24,531 nucleotides of DNA from Bacteroidales bacterium (GCA_900769785.1 CAAGHV010000011.1:1-24531); one strand, 5' to 3'. Shown: positions 1-9,120, counted from the first letter of the stretch. Numbers and translations are program-made. The notes: generated by a model from the letters alone, not told the origin.

Positions 1-1
1 A

Positions 2-862
2 GATTTATTAAAGAAGGTTCGTAAGATAGAAATAAAAACCAAAGGTCTTTCAAAACACTTGTTCTCAGGTGAGTATCATAGTGCTTTCAAAGGACGGGGT
101 ATGGCATTTAGCGAGGTGCGTGAGTATCAGTTTGGTGATGATATAAGGAATATTGATTGGAACGTTACAGCACGCCTAAATCACCCATACGTAAAGGTGT
201 TTGAAGAAGAACGAGAACTTACCGTAATGCTTTTAGTGGATGTGAGTGGTTCCAACCGTTTTGGTACTCGTAAGCAATTCAAGGAAGAACTGCTTGCCGA
301 GGTGGCTGCAATATTGGCTTTTTCTGCTATACAGAACAACGACAAAGTAGGTGTTATTTTCTTTAGTGATAAGATAGAAAAGTTTATATCGCCAAAGAAA
401 GGTTCTACACATATTTTACGAATAATACGAGAACTAATAGACTTTAAGCCTGACAATACTAATACAGATATCACTGAGGCATTGCGATATTTTACCAATG
501 TGATAAAAAAGAAATCAACTGCCTTTTTGATATCCGACTTTTACGACAATGACTATGAAGACGCTTTGAAGATTGCATCGAAAAAGCACGACATTGTGGC
601 AATAAAGATAACCGACGAGAAGGAAAAGACACTGCCAAACCTGGGCTTGGTAAAAATATTCGACCCCGAGTCCGAAACCACTCAGTGGATAGACACATCG
701 TCTGATGAAGTGCGTAACGAATTTGCCGAAAACTATCGGCAACATTCCAATCATGTAAATGAAATATTTAGAAAGTATGGAATAGACAATGTGGAAATAA
801 CCACAGGGCAAGACCACGTAAAACAGTTGATGAAACTGTTTAAGCAGCGCGAACATAAATAG
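2..862 (+). CDS. DUF58 domain protein, 5'-partial (Bat operon)
   Basis: This is a cytoplasmic DUF58 protein with a von Willebrand A-like fold, the usual partner of a MoxR AAA+ ATPase in Bat operons. The reading frame is open to the window edge: the codons before the first internal start candidate (TTG at 59) encode a family-like N-terminus (DLLKKVRKIEIKTKGLSKHL), so the true start lies upstream of base 1. Visible motifs are the DUF58 core FKGRGMAFSEVREY and DIRNIDWNVTAR, followed by a MIDAS-like LLVDVSGS segment. It ends 15 bases before the next gene in the same direction, consistent with an operon. The MoxR gene expected upstream is outside the window. Family assignment is secure; a specific substrate is not known. 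Confidence 0.93.
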   Translation, partial: DLLKKVRKIEIKTKGLSKHLFSGEYHSAFKGRGMAFSEVREYQFGDDIRNIDWNVTARLNHPYVKVFEEERELTVMLLVDVSGSNRFGTRKQFKEELLAEVAAILAFSAIQNNDKVGVIFFSDKIEKFISPKKGSTHILRIIRELIDFKPDNTNTDITEALRYFTNVIKKKSTAFLISDFYDNDYEDALKIASKKHDIVAIKITDEKEKTLPNLGLVKIFDPESETTQWIDTSSDEVRNEFAENYRQHSNHVNEIFRKYGIDNVEITTGQDHVKQLMKLFKQREHK

Positions 863-877
863 AAAAAGCAATTGGTA

Positions 878-1849
878 ATGAAAAGAATAATATTATACAT
901 ATCATTTATATTTTTTACATTTACTGCCGGTGCACAAGTGGCCGTTAGTGCCAAGTTGGATTCCAACACCATCACCATTGGCGACCAGGTGAATCTTACA
1001 ATATCAGTATCCAACTCCGACGGTGCAATCATATACTTCCCCACTTCCGACAATATAAGCAATGGCAGCCTGGAGGTGGTACAACAAAGATATGATACCA
1101 CTTTCGACGGCGAGGGAAAAACAATTTCGTTCAACCAAATATCCACACTGACATCGTTCGAAGACGGCGCAGATACAATAGCCGATTTGAAAGTTCGATG
1201 CCTATTGCCCGACAATTCGTTGGTCGAAATACCCGTAGATACACTTATACTGGCCGTAAGCGATGTGGCAGTCGATACCACGTTGGCTATAAAAGATATA
1301 GCAGGAATAATAAGCGTGCCATATACCTTTAACGACTTCCTGCCTTGGATACTGCTTGTGGCATTGATAGCAATAGCCATATGCCTGGCATACTATATAT
1401 ACAAGCGGCTGAAAAACAAGAAACCAATATTGCCGGTGGCAAAACCCGTTGTGGTGATACCCGAACAAAAGGCCTTGGCCGATTTGGAGCACTTGCGTGT
1501 GGCCGGATTATGGAAGAACGGACAGATAAAAGAATATCATACAATGCTTACCGACATTGTGCGAACATATATCGAAGCCAAACTTGGAATATCGGCAGTG
1601 GAAATGACTTCCGACCAAATATTGGACAACTATTCCCAACGGCGTGATATGCCCCAAGGTTCGGCCGAAAAACTACAACATATACTCAATACGGCCGATA
1701 TGGTGAAATTTGCCAAATCCGAACCTTTGCCAACCGAGCACGACCGCTCGATGAACTATGCCGTAAGTTTTGTTCAAGAAACAGCCGGAGCCATAAACGC
1801 CGCCGAAGAAAAGAAAAAAGAAGACTATAAACCCGATAATAATGAATAA
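878..1849 (+). CDS. Bat-operon membrane protein with BatD-like cytoplasmic tail
   Basis: This 323-residue protein has a signal peptide (MKRIILYISFIFFTFTAGAQ), a short extracytoplasmic beta-rich domain to about residue 150, one membrane helix (about 156-176) and a cytoplasmic helical tail. The tail pattern (GQIKEYHTMLTDIVRTYIEA, then a 'TSDQIL' segment and a 'FAKSEP' segment) resembles the C-terminal tail of BatD further down the same operon (FYIEIYQAIWGYISDKF, 'STDTVQECL', 'FARFAPG'), so it looks like a short BatD relative. I use the ATG at 878; a TTG at 872 would only add two residues before the signal peptide. It lies between the DUF58 gene and batA, the place where Bacteroidales often carry such a gene. 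Role inferred: membrane component of the Bat complex. Confidence 0.85.
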   Translation: MKRIILYISFIFFTFTAGAQVAVSAKLDSNTITIGDQVNLTISVSNSDGAIIYFPTSDNISNGSLEVVQQRYDTTFDGEGKTISFNQISTLTSFEDGADTIADLKVRCLLPDNSLVEIPVDTLILAVSDVAVDTTLAIKDIAGIISVPYTFNDFLPWILLVALIAIAICLAYYIYKRLKNKKPILPVAKPVVVIPEQKALADLEHLRVAGLWKNGQIKEYHTMLTDIVRTYIEAKLGISAVEMTSDQILDNYSQRRDMPQGSAEKLQHILNTADMVKFAKSEPLPTEHDRSMNYAVSFVQETAGAINAAEEKKKEDYKPDNNE

Positions 1850-1852
1850 ACC

Positions 1853-2854
1853 ATGTTCTCGTCAATAACATTTGCTAATCCAGGATACTTTTGGGCATTG
1901 ATATTGGTGCCTATATTGATAGTATGGTATGTATTGCGTTATCGTAATCAGAAACCCGCGCTTCAATTTTCAAGCATATCGCTGCTGAAAAAATATAGAA
2001 AGACATTTCGTCAGCGGATGTATCCGTTGTTATTTGTACTTAGGTTGGTGGCATTGATATGTTTGATAATAGCAATGGCACGCCCTCAATCAAAACTCAG
2101 CCGTCAGGAAATGAAGGTGGAAGGAATAGATATTGTGTTGGCCATGGACGTGTCGGGAAGTATGCTTGCCGAAGATTTTAAGCCCAACCGATTGGAAGCC
2201 GCCAAAAAGGTGGCCGAAAACTTTATCAAAGGTCGTAATTCGGACCGTATAGGCCTGGTAGAGTTTGCAGGCGAGGCTTTTACTCAAACCCCGTTGACTA
2301 TAGACCACAATGTGCTGCTATCGCAATTGGATAAGGTGAAGAGTGGAGTTATAGAAGACGGTACTGCCCTTGGCGACGGGTTGGCAACGGCAATAAATAG
2401 AATAAAAGACAGCAAGGCGCAAAGCAAAGTGATAATATTACTTACCGATGGCGTAAATAATCAAGGCTCTGTTGACCCAAAATCGGCCGCCGAAATAGCC
2501 GCATTGTACGGAATACGCTTATACACAATAGGATTGGGTACAAGAGGTATGGCCCCTTATCCTTTCAGAACTCCATTTGGAGGAGTGCAATACCAAAATG
2601 TACCGGTGGAGATAGACGAGGAACTAATGACCGAGATGGCACAAAGCACCGACGGAGGTCAGTATTTCAGGGCTACCAACAAAAAATCGTTGGAAAACAT
2701 ATTCTCCGAAATAGACAAGATGGAAAAAACTAAGATTGATGTAACTCAATACAATCAAACTAAAGACGAATACTTGATATTCCTAATGATAGGTCTGGTA
2801 TCGTTGGCATTGGAAATTATACTTGGAACACTTTATTTTAAATCAACACCGTGA
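1853..2854 (+). CDS. batA: BatA, VWA-domain membrane protein
   Basis: BatA is a 333-residue inner-membrane protein with a von Willebrand A domain, part of the Bacteroides aerotolerance complex. Two N-terminal membrane helices are visible (about residues 11-28 and 58-76). The VWA domain then opens with the MIDAS motif DVSGS at residues 99-103, followed by the MIDAS threonine region (FTQTPLT) and the LLTDG motif. A final helix occupies about 308-328. The start ATG lies 3 bases after the preceding stop. Together with BatB it supplies two metal-binding VWA domains, thought to mediate protein-protein contacts on the outer face of the inner membrane. Experimental function in aerotolerance varies between species, so the name rests on family and operon context. 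Confidence 0.93.
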   Translation: MFSSITFANPGYFWALILVPILIVWYVLRYRNQKPALQFSSISLLKKYRKTFRQRMYPLLFVLRLVALICLIIAMARPQSKLSRQEMKVEGIDIVLAMDVSGSMLAEDFKPNRLEAAKKVAENFIKGRNSDRIGLVEFAGEAFTQTPLTIDHNVLLSQLDKVKSGVIEDGTALGDGLATAINRIKDSKAQSKVIILLTDGVNNQGSVDPKSAAEIAALYGIRLYTIGLGTRGMAPYPFRTPFGGVQYQNVPVEIDEELMTEMAQSTDGGQYFRATNKKSLENIFSEIDKMEKTKIDVTQYNQTKDEYLIFLMIGLVSLALEIILGTLYFKSTP

Positions 2855-2869
2855 TAATACCGAAAAACT

Positions 2870-3943
2870 ATGATACATTTTGAACATCCATATTTATTAT
2901 ACCTGCTACTGTCGGTACCCGTTTTCATCATAATATTTATAATGGTAAAACGCAGCCAACGTAGGCGTTTGGACGCATTTGCCGAAAAACAAATGTTTGC
3001 CAAACTTACACCCGATGTCTCACACTCCAAAGCCATATTCAAATTCGCTTTGATTATGCTGGGGCTTGGTTTCTTGATAATAGCCGTAGCCAATCCGCAA
3101 ATAGGGTCGAAGATGGTGAAAGGCGAACGAGCCGGAGCCGATATAGCCATAGCACTGGATATATCCAACAGTATGCTTGCCGAGGATATACAACCCAACA
3201 GGCTTACAAGAGCCAAAAAAACAATATCAAACCTAATATCCAAACTAGGCAACGACCGCATTGCAATAATAATATTTGCAGGAAAATCCTATACCCAGCT
3301 ACCTCTTACCAGCGATTATGGAGCCGCCAAACTATTTCTCGAATCCATCAACACCGATATGATAGAGGCGCAAGGTACTGCCATTGGCGATGCCATCGAA
3401 AAGTGTATGCAAACTTTTGGCTATGGCGATGAACAACGTCAGTGGCAAAAGAATAAGAGCAGAACCATAATAGTAATATCGGATGGCGAAAATCATGAAG
3501 ACGATGCCATAGCCATGGCCACAAAGGCCGGCAGCGAAGGTGTGGTGGTAAACACCATAGGAATGGGATTGCCCACCGGAGTGCCCATTCCCCAATATAA
3601 CCGTGGCATACACGTGGGGTATAAAAAAGACAGAGATGGAAATCCTATTACCACAAAACTGAATGAAAACATGTTGGCCGATATAGCCCGGGCAGGTGGA
3701 GGTGTATATATGCGTGCTGGTAATATAAACGCCGATTTGGACGAGATTGTAAAGGAAATAGAAAAGTTGGACAAACAAAACTTTGGCGAAACAATGTTTT
3801 CGGAATATGAAAGCAAATATCAATATCCATTGGCATTGGCAATAATATTTTTGGCATTGGAATTGTTTATATTTGAACGTCGCAACAAAATAATTAATAC
3901 TGCAACCATATTTGGCAGAAAGGAAACTAACGACAAAAATTAA
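2870..3943 (+). CDS. batB: BatB, VWA-domain membrane protein
   Basis: BatB is the 357-residue paralogue of BatA with the same plan: two N-terminal membrane helices (about 8-26 and 55-74), a VWA domain and a C-terminal helix (about 315-335). The MIDAS motif is DISNS at 97-101, a serine-containing DxSxS with Asn in place of the usual Gly, followed by FAGKSYTQLPLT and VISDGENH. The phrase SMLAED plus PNRL right after the MIDAS is shared almost word for word with BatA, showing the gene pair arose by duplication. It starts 15 bases after batA and is followed 15 bases later by batC. Confidence 0.93.
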   Translation: MIHFEHPYLLYLLLSVPVFIIIFIMVKRSQRRRLDAFAEKQMFAKLTPDVSHSKAIFKFALIMLGLGFLIIAVANPQIGSKMVKGERAGADIAIALDISNSMLAEDIQPNRLTRAKKTISNLISKLGNDRIAIIIFAGKSYTQLPLTSDYGAAKLFLESINTDMIEAQGTAIGDAIEKCMQTFGYGDEQRQWQKNKSRTIIVISDGENHEDDAIAMATKAGSEGVVVNTIGMGLPTGVPIPQYNRGIHVGYKKDRDGNPITTKLNENMLADIARAGGGVYMRAGNINADLDEIVKEIEKLDKQNFGETMFSEYESKYQYPLALAIIFLALELFIFERRNKIINTATIFGRKETNDKN

Positions 3944-3958
3944 ACACTGATAAAACTT

Positions 3959-4762
3959 ATGAAAGCAACGAAAATACTTTTGTGTTTGGTACTTATCAGC
4001 CTTTCGGCGGGCCACCCTTCCATATATGCTCAGGATTACAGAAGCAACACCCGAAAAGGCAATAAAGTATATGACAAAAAGCAATACAGCGATGCCGAGA
4101 TATTGTATCGCAAAGCATTGGCATCAGACAGTACATTTTACAAGGCTCAATACAATTTGGGCGATGCCCTATATAAAGATAAGCGATATGACGAGGCTGT
4201 GAACTATTACAACAAAGTGCTCGAAAACCCCACTGCCGATGCCTCGGCCAAAGCCAAAGCTTATTACAATATGGGCAACAGTTATCTGCAATCGGGCTTA
4301 GACAATAGAACAGACCCCGCCGCAATGGAAAAGTTTAAGAATGCAATATCGTCGTACCAAAATTCGTTGAAAATAAATCCTAAAGACAACGACGCAAAGT
4401 ACAACCTATCATATGCAAAAAAAATGTTGCAGCAAATGCAACAGCAAAACCAACAACAACAAAATCAAAACCAACAACAACAAAATCAAAACCAACAGCA
4501 ACAAAACCAACAACAGCAGCAAGATAAAAACAATCAGGATAATAAAGATAAAAACCAACAACAAAACCAAGATAACGAACAGCAACAACAGCAAAACCAA
4601 GATAACCAACAGCAACAACGTCAGCAAGGAACTGATAAAAAACAAGAACAAAAGAAGAAAGATGCCGAACGTATATTGGACGCTGTAAAAAATAACGAAA
4701 AGAAAACCTTAGATAAGCAAAAGGTAAAAGTAAGAGGTGGTAAAATAGAAAAAGACTGGTAA
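3959..4762 (+). CDS. batC: BatC, TPR protein with long Gln/Asn-rich tract
   Basis: BatC is an exported tetratricopeptide-repeat protein of 267 residues. A signal peptide (about 1-25, ending SIYAQ) is followed by TPR units (about 30-155) with typical patterns such as ALYKDKRYDEAVNYYNKVL and AYYNMGNSYLQSG. Residues 157-224 are almost entirely Gln, Asn, Asp and Lys, far more extreme than the rest of the protein. At the DNA level this tract is a run of CAA/CAG/AAC codons with near-exact 21-base repeats. The charged C-terminus ends KVKVRGGKIEKDW. The stop codon overlaps the first possible start of batD (TAATG). Inferred role: periplasmic scaffold of the Bat complex. Coding frames seen on the opposite strand over the tract are by-products of the low-complexity sequence. 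Confidence 0.92.
   Translation: MKATKILLCLVLISLSAGHPSIYAQDYRSNTRKGNKVYDKKQYSDAEILYRKALASDSTFYKAQYNLGDALYKDKRYDEAVNYYNKVLENPTADASAKAKAYYNMGNSYLQSGLDNRTDPAAMEKFKNAISSYQNSLKINPKDNDAKYNLSYAKKMLQQMQQQNQQQQNQNQQQQNQNQQQQNQQQQQDKNNQDNKDKNQQQNQDNEQQQQQNQDNQQQQRQQGTDKKQEQKKKDAERILDAVKNNEKKTLDKQKVKVRGGKIEKDW
4436..4625 (+). repeat. Low-complexity CAA/AAC repeat inside batC
   Basis: This segment encodes the Q/N-rich part of BatC. Units of the type (CAA)n-AAT-CAA-AAC recur; the first two 21-base units are near-identical, later units degenerate and incorporate GAT/AAA codons. Units are multiples of three, so gain or loss of units would keep the frame. Such a tract can vary in length between strains by slippage; that is an inference, since only one sequence is seen. 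Confidence 0.8.
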
Positions 4763-4797
4763 TGATAATAAAAACAATAAATAAAAATTGGTTTGTG

Positions 4798-6636
4798 ATG
4801 AAAAGTAAGTCGCTGATAATATTATCTATTTTTATGCTTGTGGCTTCGCTACTTGTAGCACAAGAAGCAAAGATGACGTTGAGAGTACCAATGGAAGTAT
4901 CTGTTGGGCAGCAATTTGCTGTTACATACGAAATCAATGCAAGACCAACAGAGTTTAAGACCCCAACGTTTAGTAATTTTAATTTCTTGGGTGGTCCCTC
5001 TCAGTCTTCTAGTTCGAGTACACAATATATTAATGGAAGAATGACTCGTTCTATGAGTGTATCATATACTTATTACCTTTCGGCATCGGCTGAGGGTACA
5101 TATACTATACCCAAGGCTACATGTAAGGTTGACGGACAAGTGGTAGAGAGTAATACTGCTCAGGTAAAGGTTGTGAAAGCATCAGCAACACATCAGCAAC
5201 GCTCGCAAGGACAGGGGCGTTATCGACAACAAGCACAGCCACAAGATGAACCGGTTCAGATAGACGATAATGCACTGTATGTAAAGATTTCGGCCAATAA
5301 AACCAATGTCTATCAAGGCGAAGAAATAATAGTTACATACCGTATCTATACTCAGGTAAACATTAGTCAGTATCAAATAGACAAACTGCCTATCAACAAA
5401 GGTTTCTGGACCGAAGATTTGTGGGACAACAACACTAGGGTGCAGCAATATGAAGAAACAATAGATGGCAAAAGATATTTGGTGGGCGAGATACGTAGGG
5501 CAGCCCTCTTTCCGCAAGAAAGCGGCCTTTTGACAATAGAGCCTTTGCAACTTGAGGTATTGGCACAGTTGCCCTCGCAACGCCGAAGAACAGGTTCGAT
5601 ATTCGACTTGTTCGACGATGCCTTTTTCAACACTCATCAGTCGGTAAAGAAAAATCTTGTCTCGAACGCTTTGAAGATTAATGTAAAACCTCTTCCCACA
5701 CCGCCCGACAACTTTACCGGAGGGGTAGGCAATTTCTCATTGTCGGCCAAGATTGATACTGATAAAATCAAATCCAATGAGGCTCTTACCTATTCGTTGA
5801 CAATAAGTGGCAATGGCAATATTATGCTTATCGACAATATTGATGTGAAGTTTCCCGAAGTATTTGAAGTTTATGACCCCAAGGTAATACCAAACATCAA
5901 GCATTCGGCCGATGGAGTAAGTGGAAGCAAAACTTTTGAGTGGATTCTTATACCACGTTCGCAAGGAAACTACAAAATACCCGAGGCCGCTCTTGTATAT
6001 TTCAATCCCAAAACCAAATCGTACGAAACAAGAACAGCCCCTTCGTTTGATATAAAGGTAGATAAGGGCGATGCCAATGCAATGACTGCTTATTCTTCCA
6101 AAACCGATGTGAAACTCTTGAATTCAGATATCAATTATATAAAAACAGGCAATCCCGAACTTGTCAAAGCCGGAGATTCATTTTTCAACACCTTATTGTT
6201 TTGGATACTGCTACTCTTGCCAATTCTGTTGACAGTTGCAGTTGTGGCATATGGCCGTAAAATAAAGGAATTACGCAATGACATTGGGTCGATGAAATTG
6301 CGCAAAGCAACATCGCTGGCCAAAAAACGTTTGCGCAGAGCCGAAGCCTATCTTACTCAAAACAACGACGAGAAGTTTTATATAGAAATATATCAAGCCA
6401 TATGGGGCTATATATCAGATAAGTTTACAATACCCCTATCTGCCTTATCGACCGATACAGTACAAGAATGCTTGGAAGCCAAGAAAGTAGATGCCTCTAT
6501 AGAGGAAAAGATATTGAAAACTCTTGGCGATGTAAATTTTGCACGATTTGCTCCGGGCGATAGTTCGGCCAAGAAACAAGGCATATACGAGCAGGCTTTA
6601 CAAATGATATTAGACATAGAAAAACAATTAAAATAG
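4798..6636 (+). CDS. batD: BatD, large beta-domain membrane protein
   Basis: BatD is the large extracytoplasmic component of the Bat complex. From the ATG at 4798 it has 612 residues and a clean signal peptide (MKSKSLIILSIFMLVASLLV followed by AQ). An in-frame ATG at 4762, overlapping the batC stop, would add 12 residues (MIIKTINKNWFV) before it, so 4798 is preferred though 4762 cannot be excluded. The body shows repeated beta-sandwich motifs typical of BatD (VGQQFAVTYEIN, YQGEEIIVTYRIYTQVNISQ, SNEALTYSLTISGNGN). One membrane helix lies at about 465-485 (LLFWILLLLPILLTVAVVAY), and a helical cytoplasmic tail follows. It lies directly between batC and batE. Confidence 0.92.
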   Translation: MKSKSLIILSIFMLVASLLVAQEAKMTLRVPMEVSVGQQFAVTYEINARPTEFKTPTFSNFNFLGGPSQSSSSSTQYINGRMTRSMSVSYTYYLSASAEGTYTIPKATCKVDGQVVESNTAQVKVVKASATHQQRSQGQGRYRQQAQPQDEPVQIDDNALYVKISANKTNVYQGEEIIVTYRIYTQVNISQYQIDKLPINKGFWTEDLWDNNTRVQQYEETIDGKRYLVGEIRRAALFPQESGLLTIEPLQLEVLAQLPSQRRRTGSIFDLFDDAFFNTHQSVKKNLVSNALKINVKPLPTPPDNFTGGVGNFSLSAKIDTDKIKSNEALTYSLTISGNGNIMLIDNIDVKFPEVFEVYDPKVIPNIKHSADGVSGSKTFEWILIPRSQGNYKIPEAALVYFNPKTKSYETRTAPSFDIKVDKGDANAMTAYSSKTDVKLLNSDINYIKTGNPELVKAGDSFFNTLLFWILLLLPILLTVAVVAYGRKIKELRNDIGSMKLRKATSLAKKRLRRAEAYLTQNNDEKFYIEIYQAIWGYISDKFTIPLSALSTDTVQECLEAKKVDASIEEKILKTLGDVNFARFAPGDSSAKKQGIYEQALQMILDIEKQLK

Positions 6637-6644
6637 TAGATGTA

Positions 6645-7400
6645 ATGAAAAGAACAATTAGTTTAACAGCTATTATATTTATATTTGCAACATCACTGCA
6701 TGCATCTGTTGATGATAAATTTGTCGAAGCAAACAACCTCTATAAAGCAGGTGAATATGAGCAGGCTATAGATGTATATAACTCCATTCTCGCCCAAGGT
6801 TATATTTCGGCACCGTTGTATTATAATTTAGGTAATGCCTATTTCAGAACCGATAATTTGGCTGCTGCCATTCTCAACTACGAACGTGCATTGAAGATAG
6901 ATCCTTTGGATAAGGATGTACAGCAGAATTTGGATTATGTCAATTCCAAGACTCTTGATAGGTTTAACAAGGTTCCGGAACTATTTATCACTAGATGGTT
7001 TAATACCATATTGACTTGGTTTACCGTATCTCAATGGGGATGGGTAACCATTATCCTGATGGTATTGGTATGCGTATCGGTTGTTGTGTTTTTACTTGCA
7101 AATTTATACAGAATCAGGCAGGTAAGTTTCTATGTAGGCATAGTGATGTTGGTATTATTAGTATGTTCCTACGTCAATGCCAATGTGTTGAATAATAGAA
7201 TGGAAAATTTGAAATATGCTATTGTAATGCAACCAACTGTTATGGTCAAGAGTTCGCCCGACGATAATAGCGCCGACAAGTTTCTGGTACACGAAGGCTG
7301 TAAGGTAGAGATAGAAGATAATGTAAATAACTGGTGCAAAGTTAAATTAAGCGATGGTAATACAGGTTGGGTAGAGGATTCATCACTAGAAAATATATAA
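6645..7400 (+). CDS. batE: BatE, TPR and SH3-like membrane protein
   Basis: BatE is 251 residues long. A signal peptide (MKRTISLTAIIFIFATSLHA) precedes TPR units at about 25-105 (YKAGEYEQAIDVYNSILAQG; LYYNLGNAYFRTDNLAAAIL). Two membrane helices follow (about 130-152 and 160-183), then a C-terminal bacterial SH3-like domain (about 190-251, with NNWCKVKLSDGNTGWVEDSS). This order is the standard BatE layout. It starts 8 bases after batD and closes the canonical bat gene order A-B-C-D-E. The SH3 domain suggests contact with peptidoglycan or a partner protein, which is a family-level inference. Confidence 0.92.
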   Translation: MKRTISLTAIIFIFATSLHASVDDKFVEANNLYKAGEYEQAIDVYNSILAQGYISAPLYYNLGNAYFRTDNLAAAILNYERALKIDPLDKDVQQNLDYVNSKTLDRFNKVPELFITRWFNTILTWFTVSQWGWVTIILMVLVCVSVVVFLLANLYRIRQVSFYVGIVMLVLLVCSYVNANVLNNRMENLKYAIVMQPTVMVKSSPDDNSADKFLVHEGCKVEIEDNVNNWCKVKLSDGNTGWVEDSSLENI

Positions 7401-7412
7401 AACAGAGATATT

Positions 7413-8690
7413 ATGACTAACAAATACATCTTTCAATTATTATCGGCAGTATTATTTCTTACATTCTCGTGTCCTATAGTGGCACAAGAAGAGTTACCTT
7501 TGTATGTTGATGAAGAGGAATGTGGCTGCGACCTATATTTTATAGATGGAATACAGAAAACATACAACAACGGTAAGTTCGGCTTTAAACGCTACGACGG
7601 CAAGGTGCTTACACCCAATATATATGATCATACCGATAAGTTTCAGAATGGATATTGCAAGGTGGTGAAAGATACCCTTTGCGGTATAATAGACTCAACA
7701 GGCAAAGAGGTTGTTCCTTGTATGTATCAGGACGTGGACTATTATAGAAATGGTTTGGCCCGTTTTCAAAAGGATAATAAGTATGGATTTTTGGATATAA
7801 ATGCCAATGTAGTAATCCCTAATACATACTTGGCAGCATCGTCTTTCTTCGAGGGAAGGGCAGTGGTGGCCATTCAAACAGATTCCATAACAATATTATA
7901 TGGATATATCGATACTATTAACAATATGGTTATTGCCCCGATGTATCAATACGCGATGCCTTTCACTGAAGGCTGTGCTGTGGTAAAACAGTATGACAGA
8001 TTTGGAATCATAGATCAGAAGGGCGATGTATTGCTCCCTATCAAGTACGAATTTATAACCTCAATGTCGGACGGTATGTTTTGGGCCTATTACAATGGCG
8101 GATTGGCATTGTTTAATAATAAATTTAAGCCTGTTACACCATTTGCTTATGACGATGCAAACCCTATTTCCCAAAAATTATATCCCGTGATGAAGAATGG
8201 CAAATGGGGATTTGTAAACCGTAAGGGAAAGGAGAAAGTACCTTGTATTTATGCATTCGTAAGCAGTTTTACCGAAGGTAGGGCAATGGTTACCGATGGC
8301 AATAAATATGGTATAATCAATGATAAAGGTAAGTTTGTATTGCCATTGGAATATGGAAAGGCCGGTTTGCGAAGTATGGCATACATATATTGCGAAGGTT
8401 TGGCTATGGTGGAGAAAGGCGGTAAGTTTGGTTTTGTGGATAGAGATGGCAAGGTTGTTATACCACTTATGTACGAAAGCGCATACCATTTTGCCGAGGG
8501 CTTGGCTCCGGTAAAAAAAGATGGAAAGTGGGGCTTTATCAATACCCGGGGCGAGGTAGTGATTCCTTTCCGTTTCGAAATAGCATCGTTCTTTGAAAAC
8601 GGAAGGGCCGAGGTTTACCTCGATGGCAAGGCACATAAGATTAATACCAAAGGACAGTGTGTAAAAAACTGTAAAAACTTTTATAGATAA
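7413..8690 (+). CDS. Secreted WG-repeat protein
   Basis: This 425-residue protein carries an N-terminal signal peptide ending near IVAQEELP; a Cys at residue 20 (LTFSC) also leaves lipoprotein processing possible. The rest is about nine or ten WG-type repeats, each with a core like GKWGFVNRKGKEKVP.IY or GKFGFVDRDGKVVIPLMY followed by an F-x-EG-x-A-x-V strand. WG repeats form beta structures in exported proteins of Bacteroidota; binding partners are unknown. It starts 12 bases after batE and is followed 16 bases later by the RseC homologue, so it may be cotranscribed with the bat genes although it is not a canonical member. Function unassigned. Confidence 0.88.
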   Translation: MTNKYIFQLLSAVLFLTFSCPIVAQEELPLYVDEEECGCDLYFIDGIQKTYNNGKFGFKRYDGKVLTPNIYDHTDKFQNGYCKVVKDTLCGIIDSTGKEVVPCMYQDVDYYRNGLARFQKDNKYGFLDINANVVIPNTYLAASSFFEGRAVVAIQTDSITILYGYIDTINNMVIAPMYQYAMPFTEGCAVVKQYDRFGIIDQKGDVLLPIKYEFITSMSDGMFWAYYNGGLALFNNKFKPVTPFAYDDANPISQKLYPVMKNGKWGFVNRKGKEKVPCIYAFVSSFTEGRAMVTDGNKYGIINDKGKFVLPLEYGKAGLRSMAYIYCEGLAMVEKGGKFGFVDRDGKVVIPLMYESAYHFAEGLAPVKKDGKWGFINTRGEVVIPFRFEIASFFENGRAEVYLDGKAHKINTKGQCVKNCKNFYR

Positions 8691-8706
8691 CAAGAAATAC
8701 TACATT

Positions 8707-9120
8707 ATGGCTAAGACAGTATCGCACAAAGGCGTAGTAGTAGCCGCTGATGGTTGCAAAATAAAGGTGCAGATAGAATCGGTATCGGCATGTGCTTCAT
8801 GTCATGCCAAGGGTATGTGTACGCTTAGCGACAAGGAAGATAAGTTGATAGACATAGAATCGCCCAAAGCTGCCGACAAGAAGGTTGGCGATGTGGTAAC
8901 GGTGGTAGTAACACAGCAACGTGGTATGCAGGCAGTGGTATTGGCATATATCATTCCTGCAATGGTTGTTATACTATCGCTTGTGGCGCTGCTCAATATA
9001 GTATCCGAGCCGGTGGCTATTATTCTTTCGCTTCTTTCGCTTGCGGTTTACTACGTGATATTATATTTGTTTCGCAATAAGATAAATTCAAAGTTCGTTA
9101 TGACCTTGGCTGATTTCTGA
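8707..9120 (+). CDS. RseC/MucC-family positive regulator (SoxR-reducing system)
   Basis: A 137-residue protein of the RseC/MucC family. The N-terminal soluble domain has four cysteines at positions 17, 29, 32 and 38 (SACASCHAKGMC), the family cysteine cluster that may bind a cofactor or be redox active. Two membrane helices follow (about 75-94 and 100-118). Length matches the family. In many Bacteroidales this gene leads the rnf operon encoding the Na+/H+-translocating ferredoxin:NAD oxidoreductase, but here no rnf gene follows: the downstream 460 bases are gene-less and the next gene is convergent. It is likely the last gene of the bat-containing transcription unit. Confidence 0.87.
   Translation: MAKTVSHKGVVVAADGCKIKVQIESVSACASCHAKGMCTLSDKEDKLIDIESPKAADKKVGDVVTVVVTQQRGMQAVVLAYIIPAMVVILSLVALLNIVSEPVAIILSLLSLAVYYVILYLFRNKINSKFVMTLADF

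Noticed and set aside
3332..4084. 250-residue minus-strand frame opposite batB/batC
   Set aside because: Shadow of the ATA-rich codon usage of the bat genes; Phe/Tyr/Cys-rich without a recognisable domain.
4380..4937. Leucine/valine-rich minus-strand frames opposite the BatC Q/N tract
   Set aside because: CAA/AAC repeats read as TTG/GTT on the other strand, giving artificial hydrophobic repeats.
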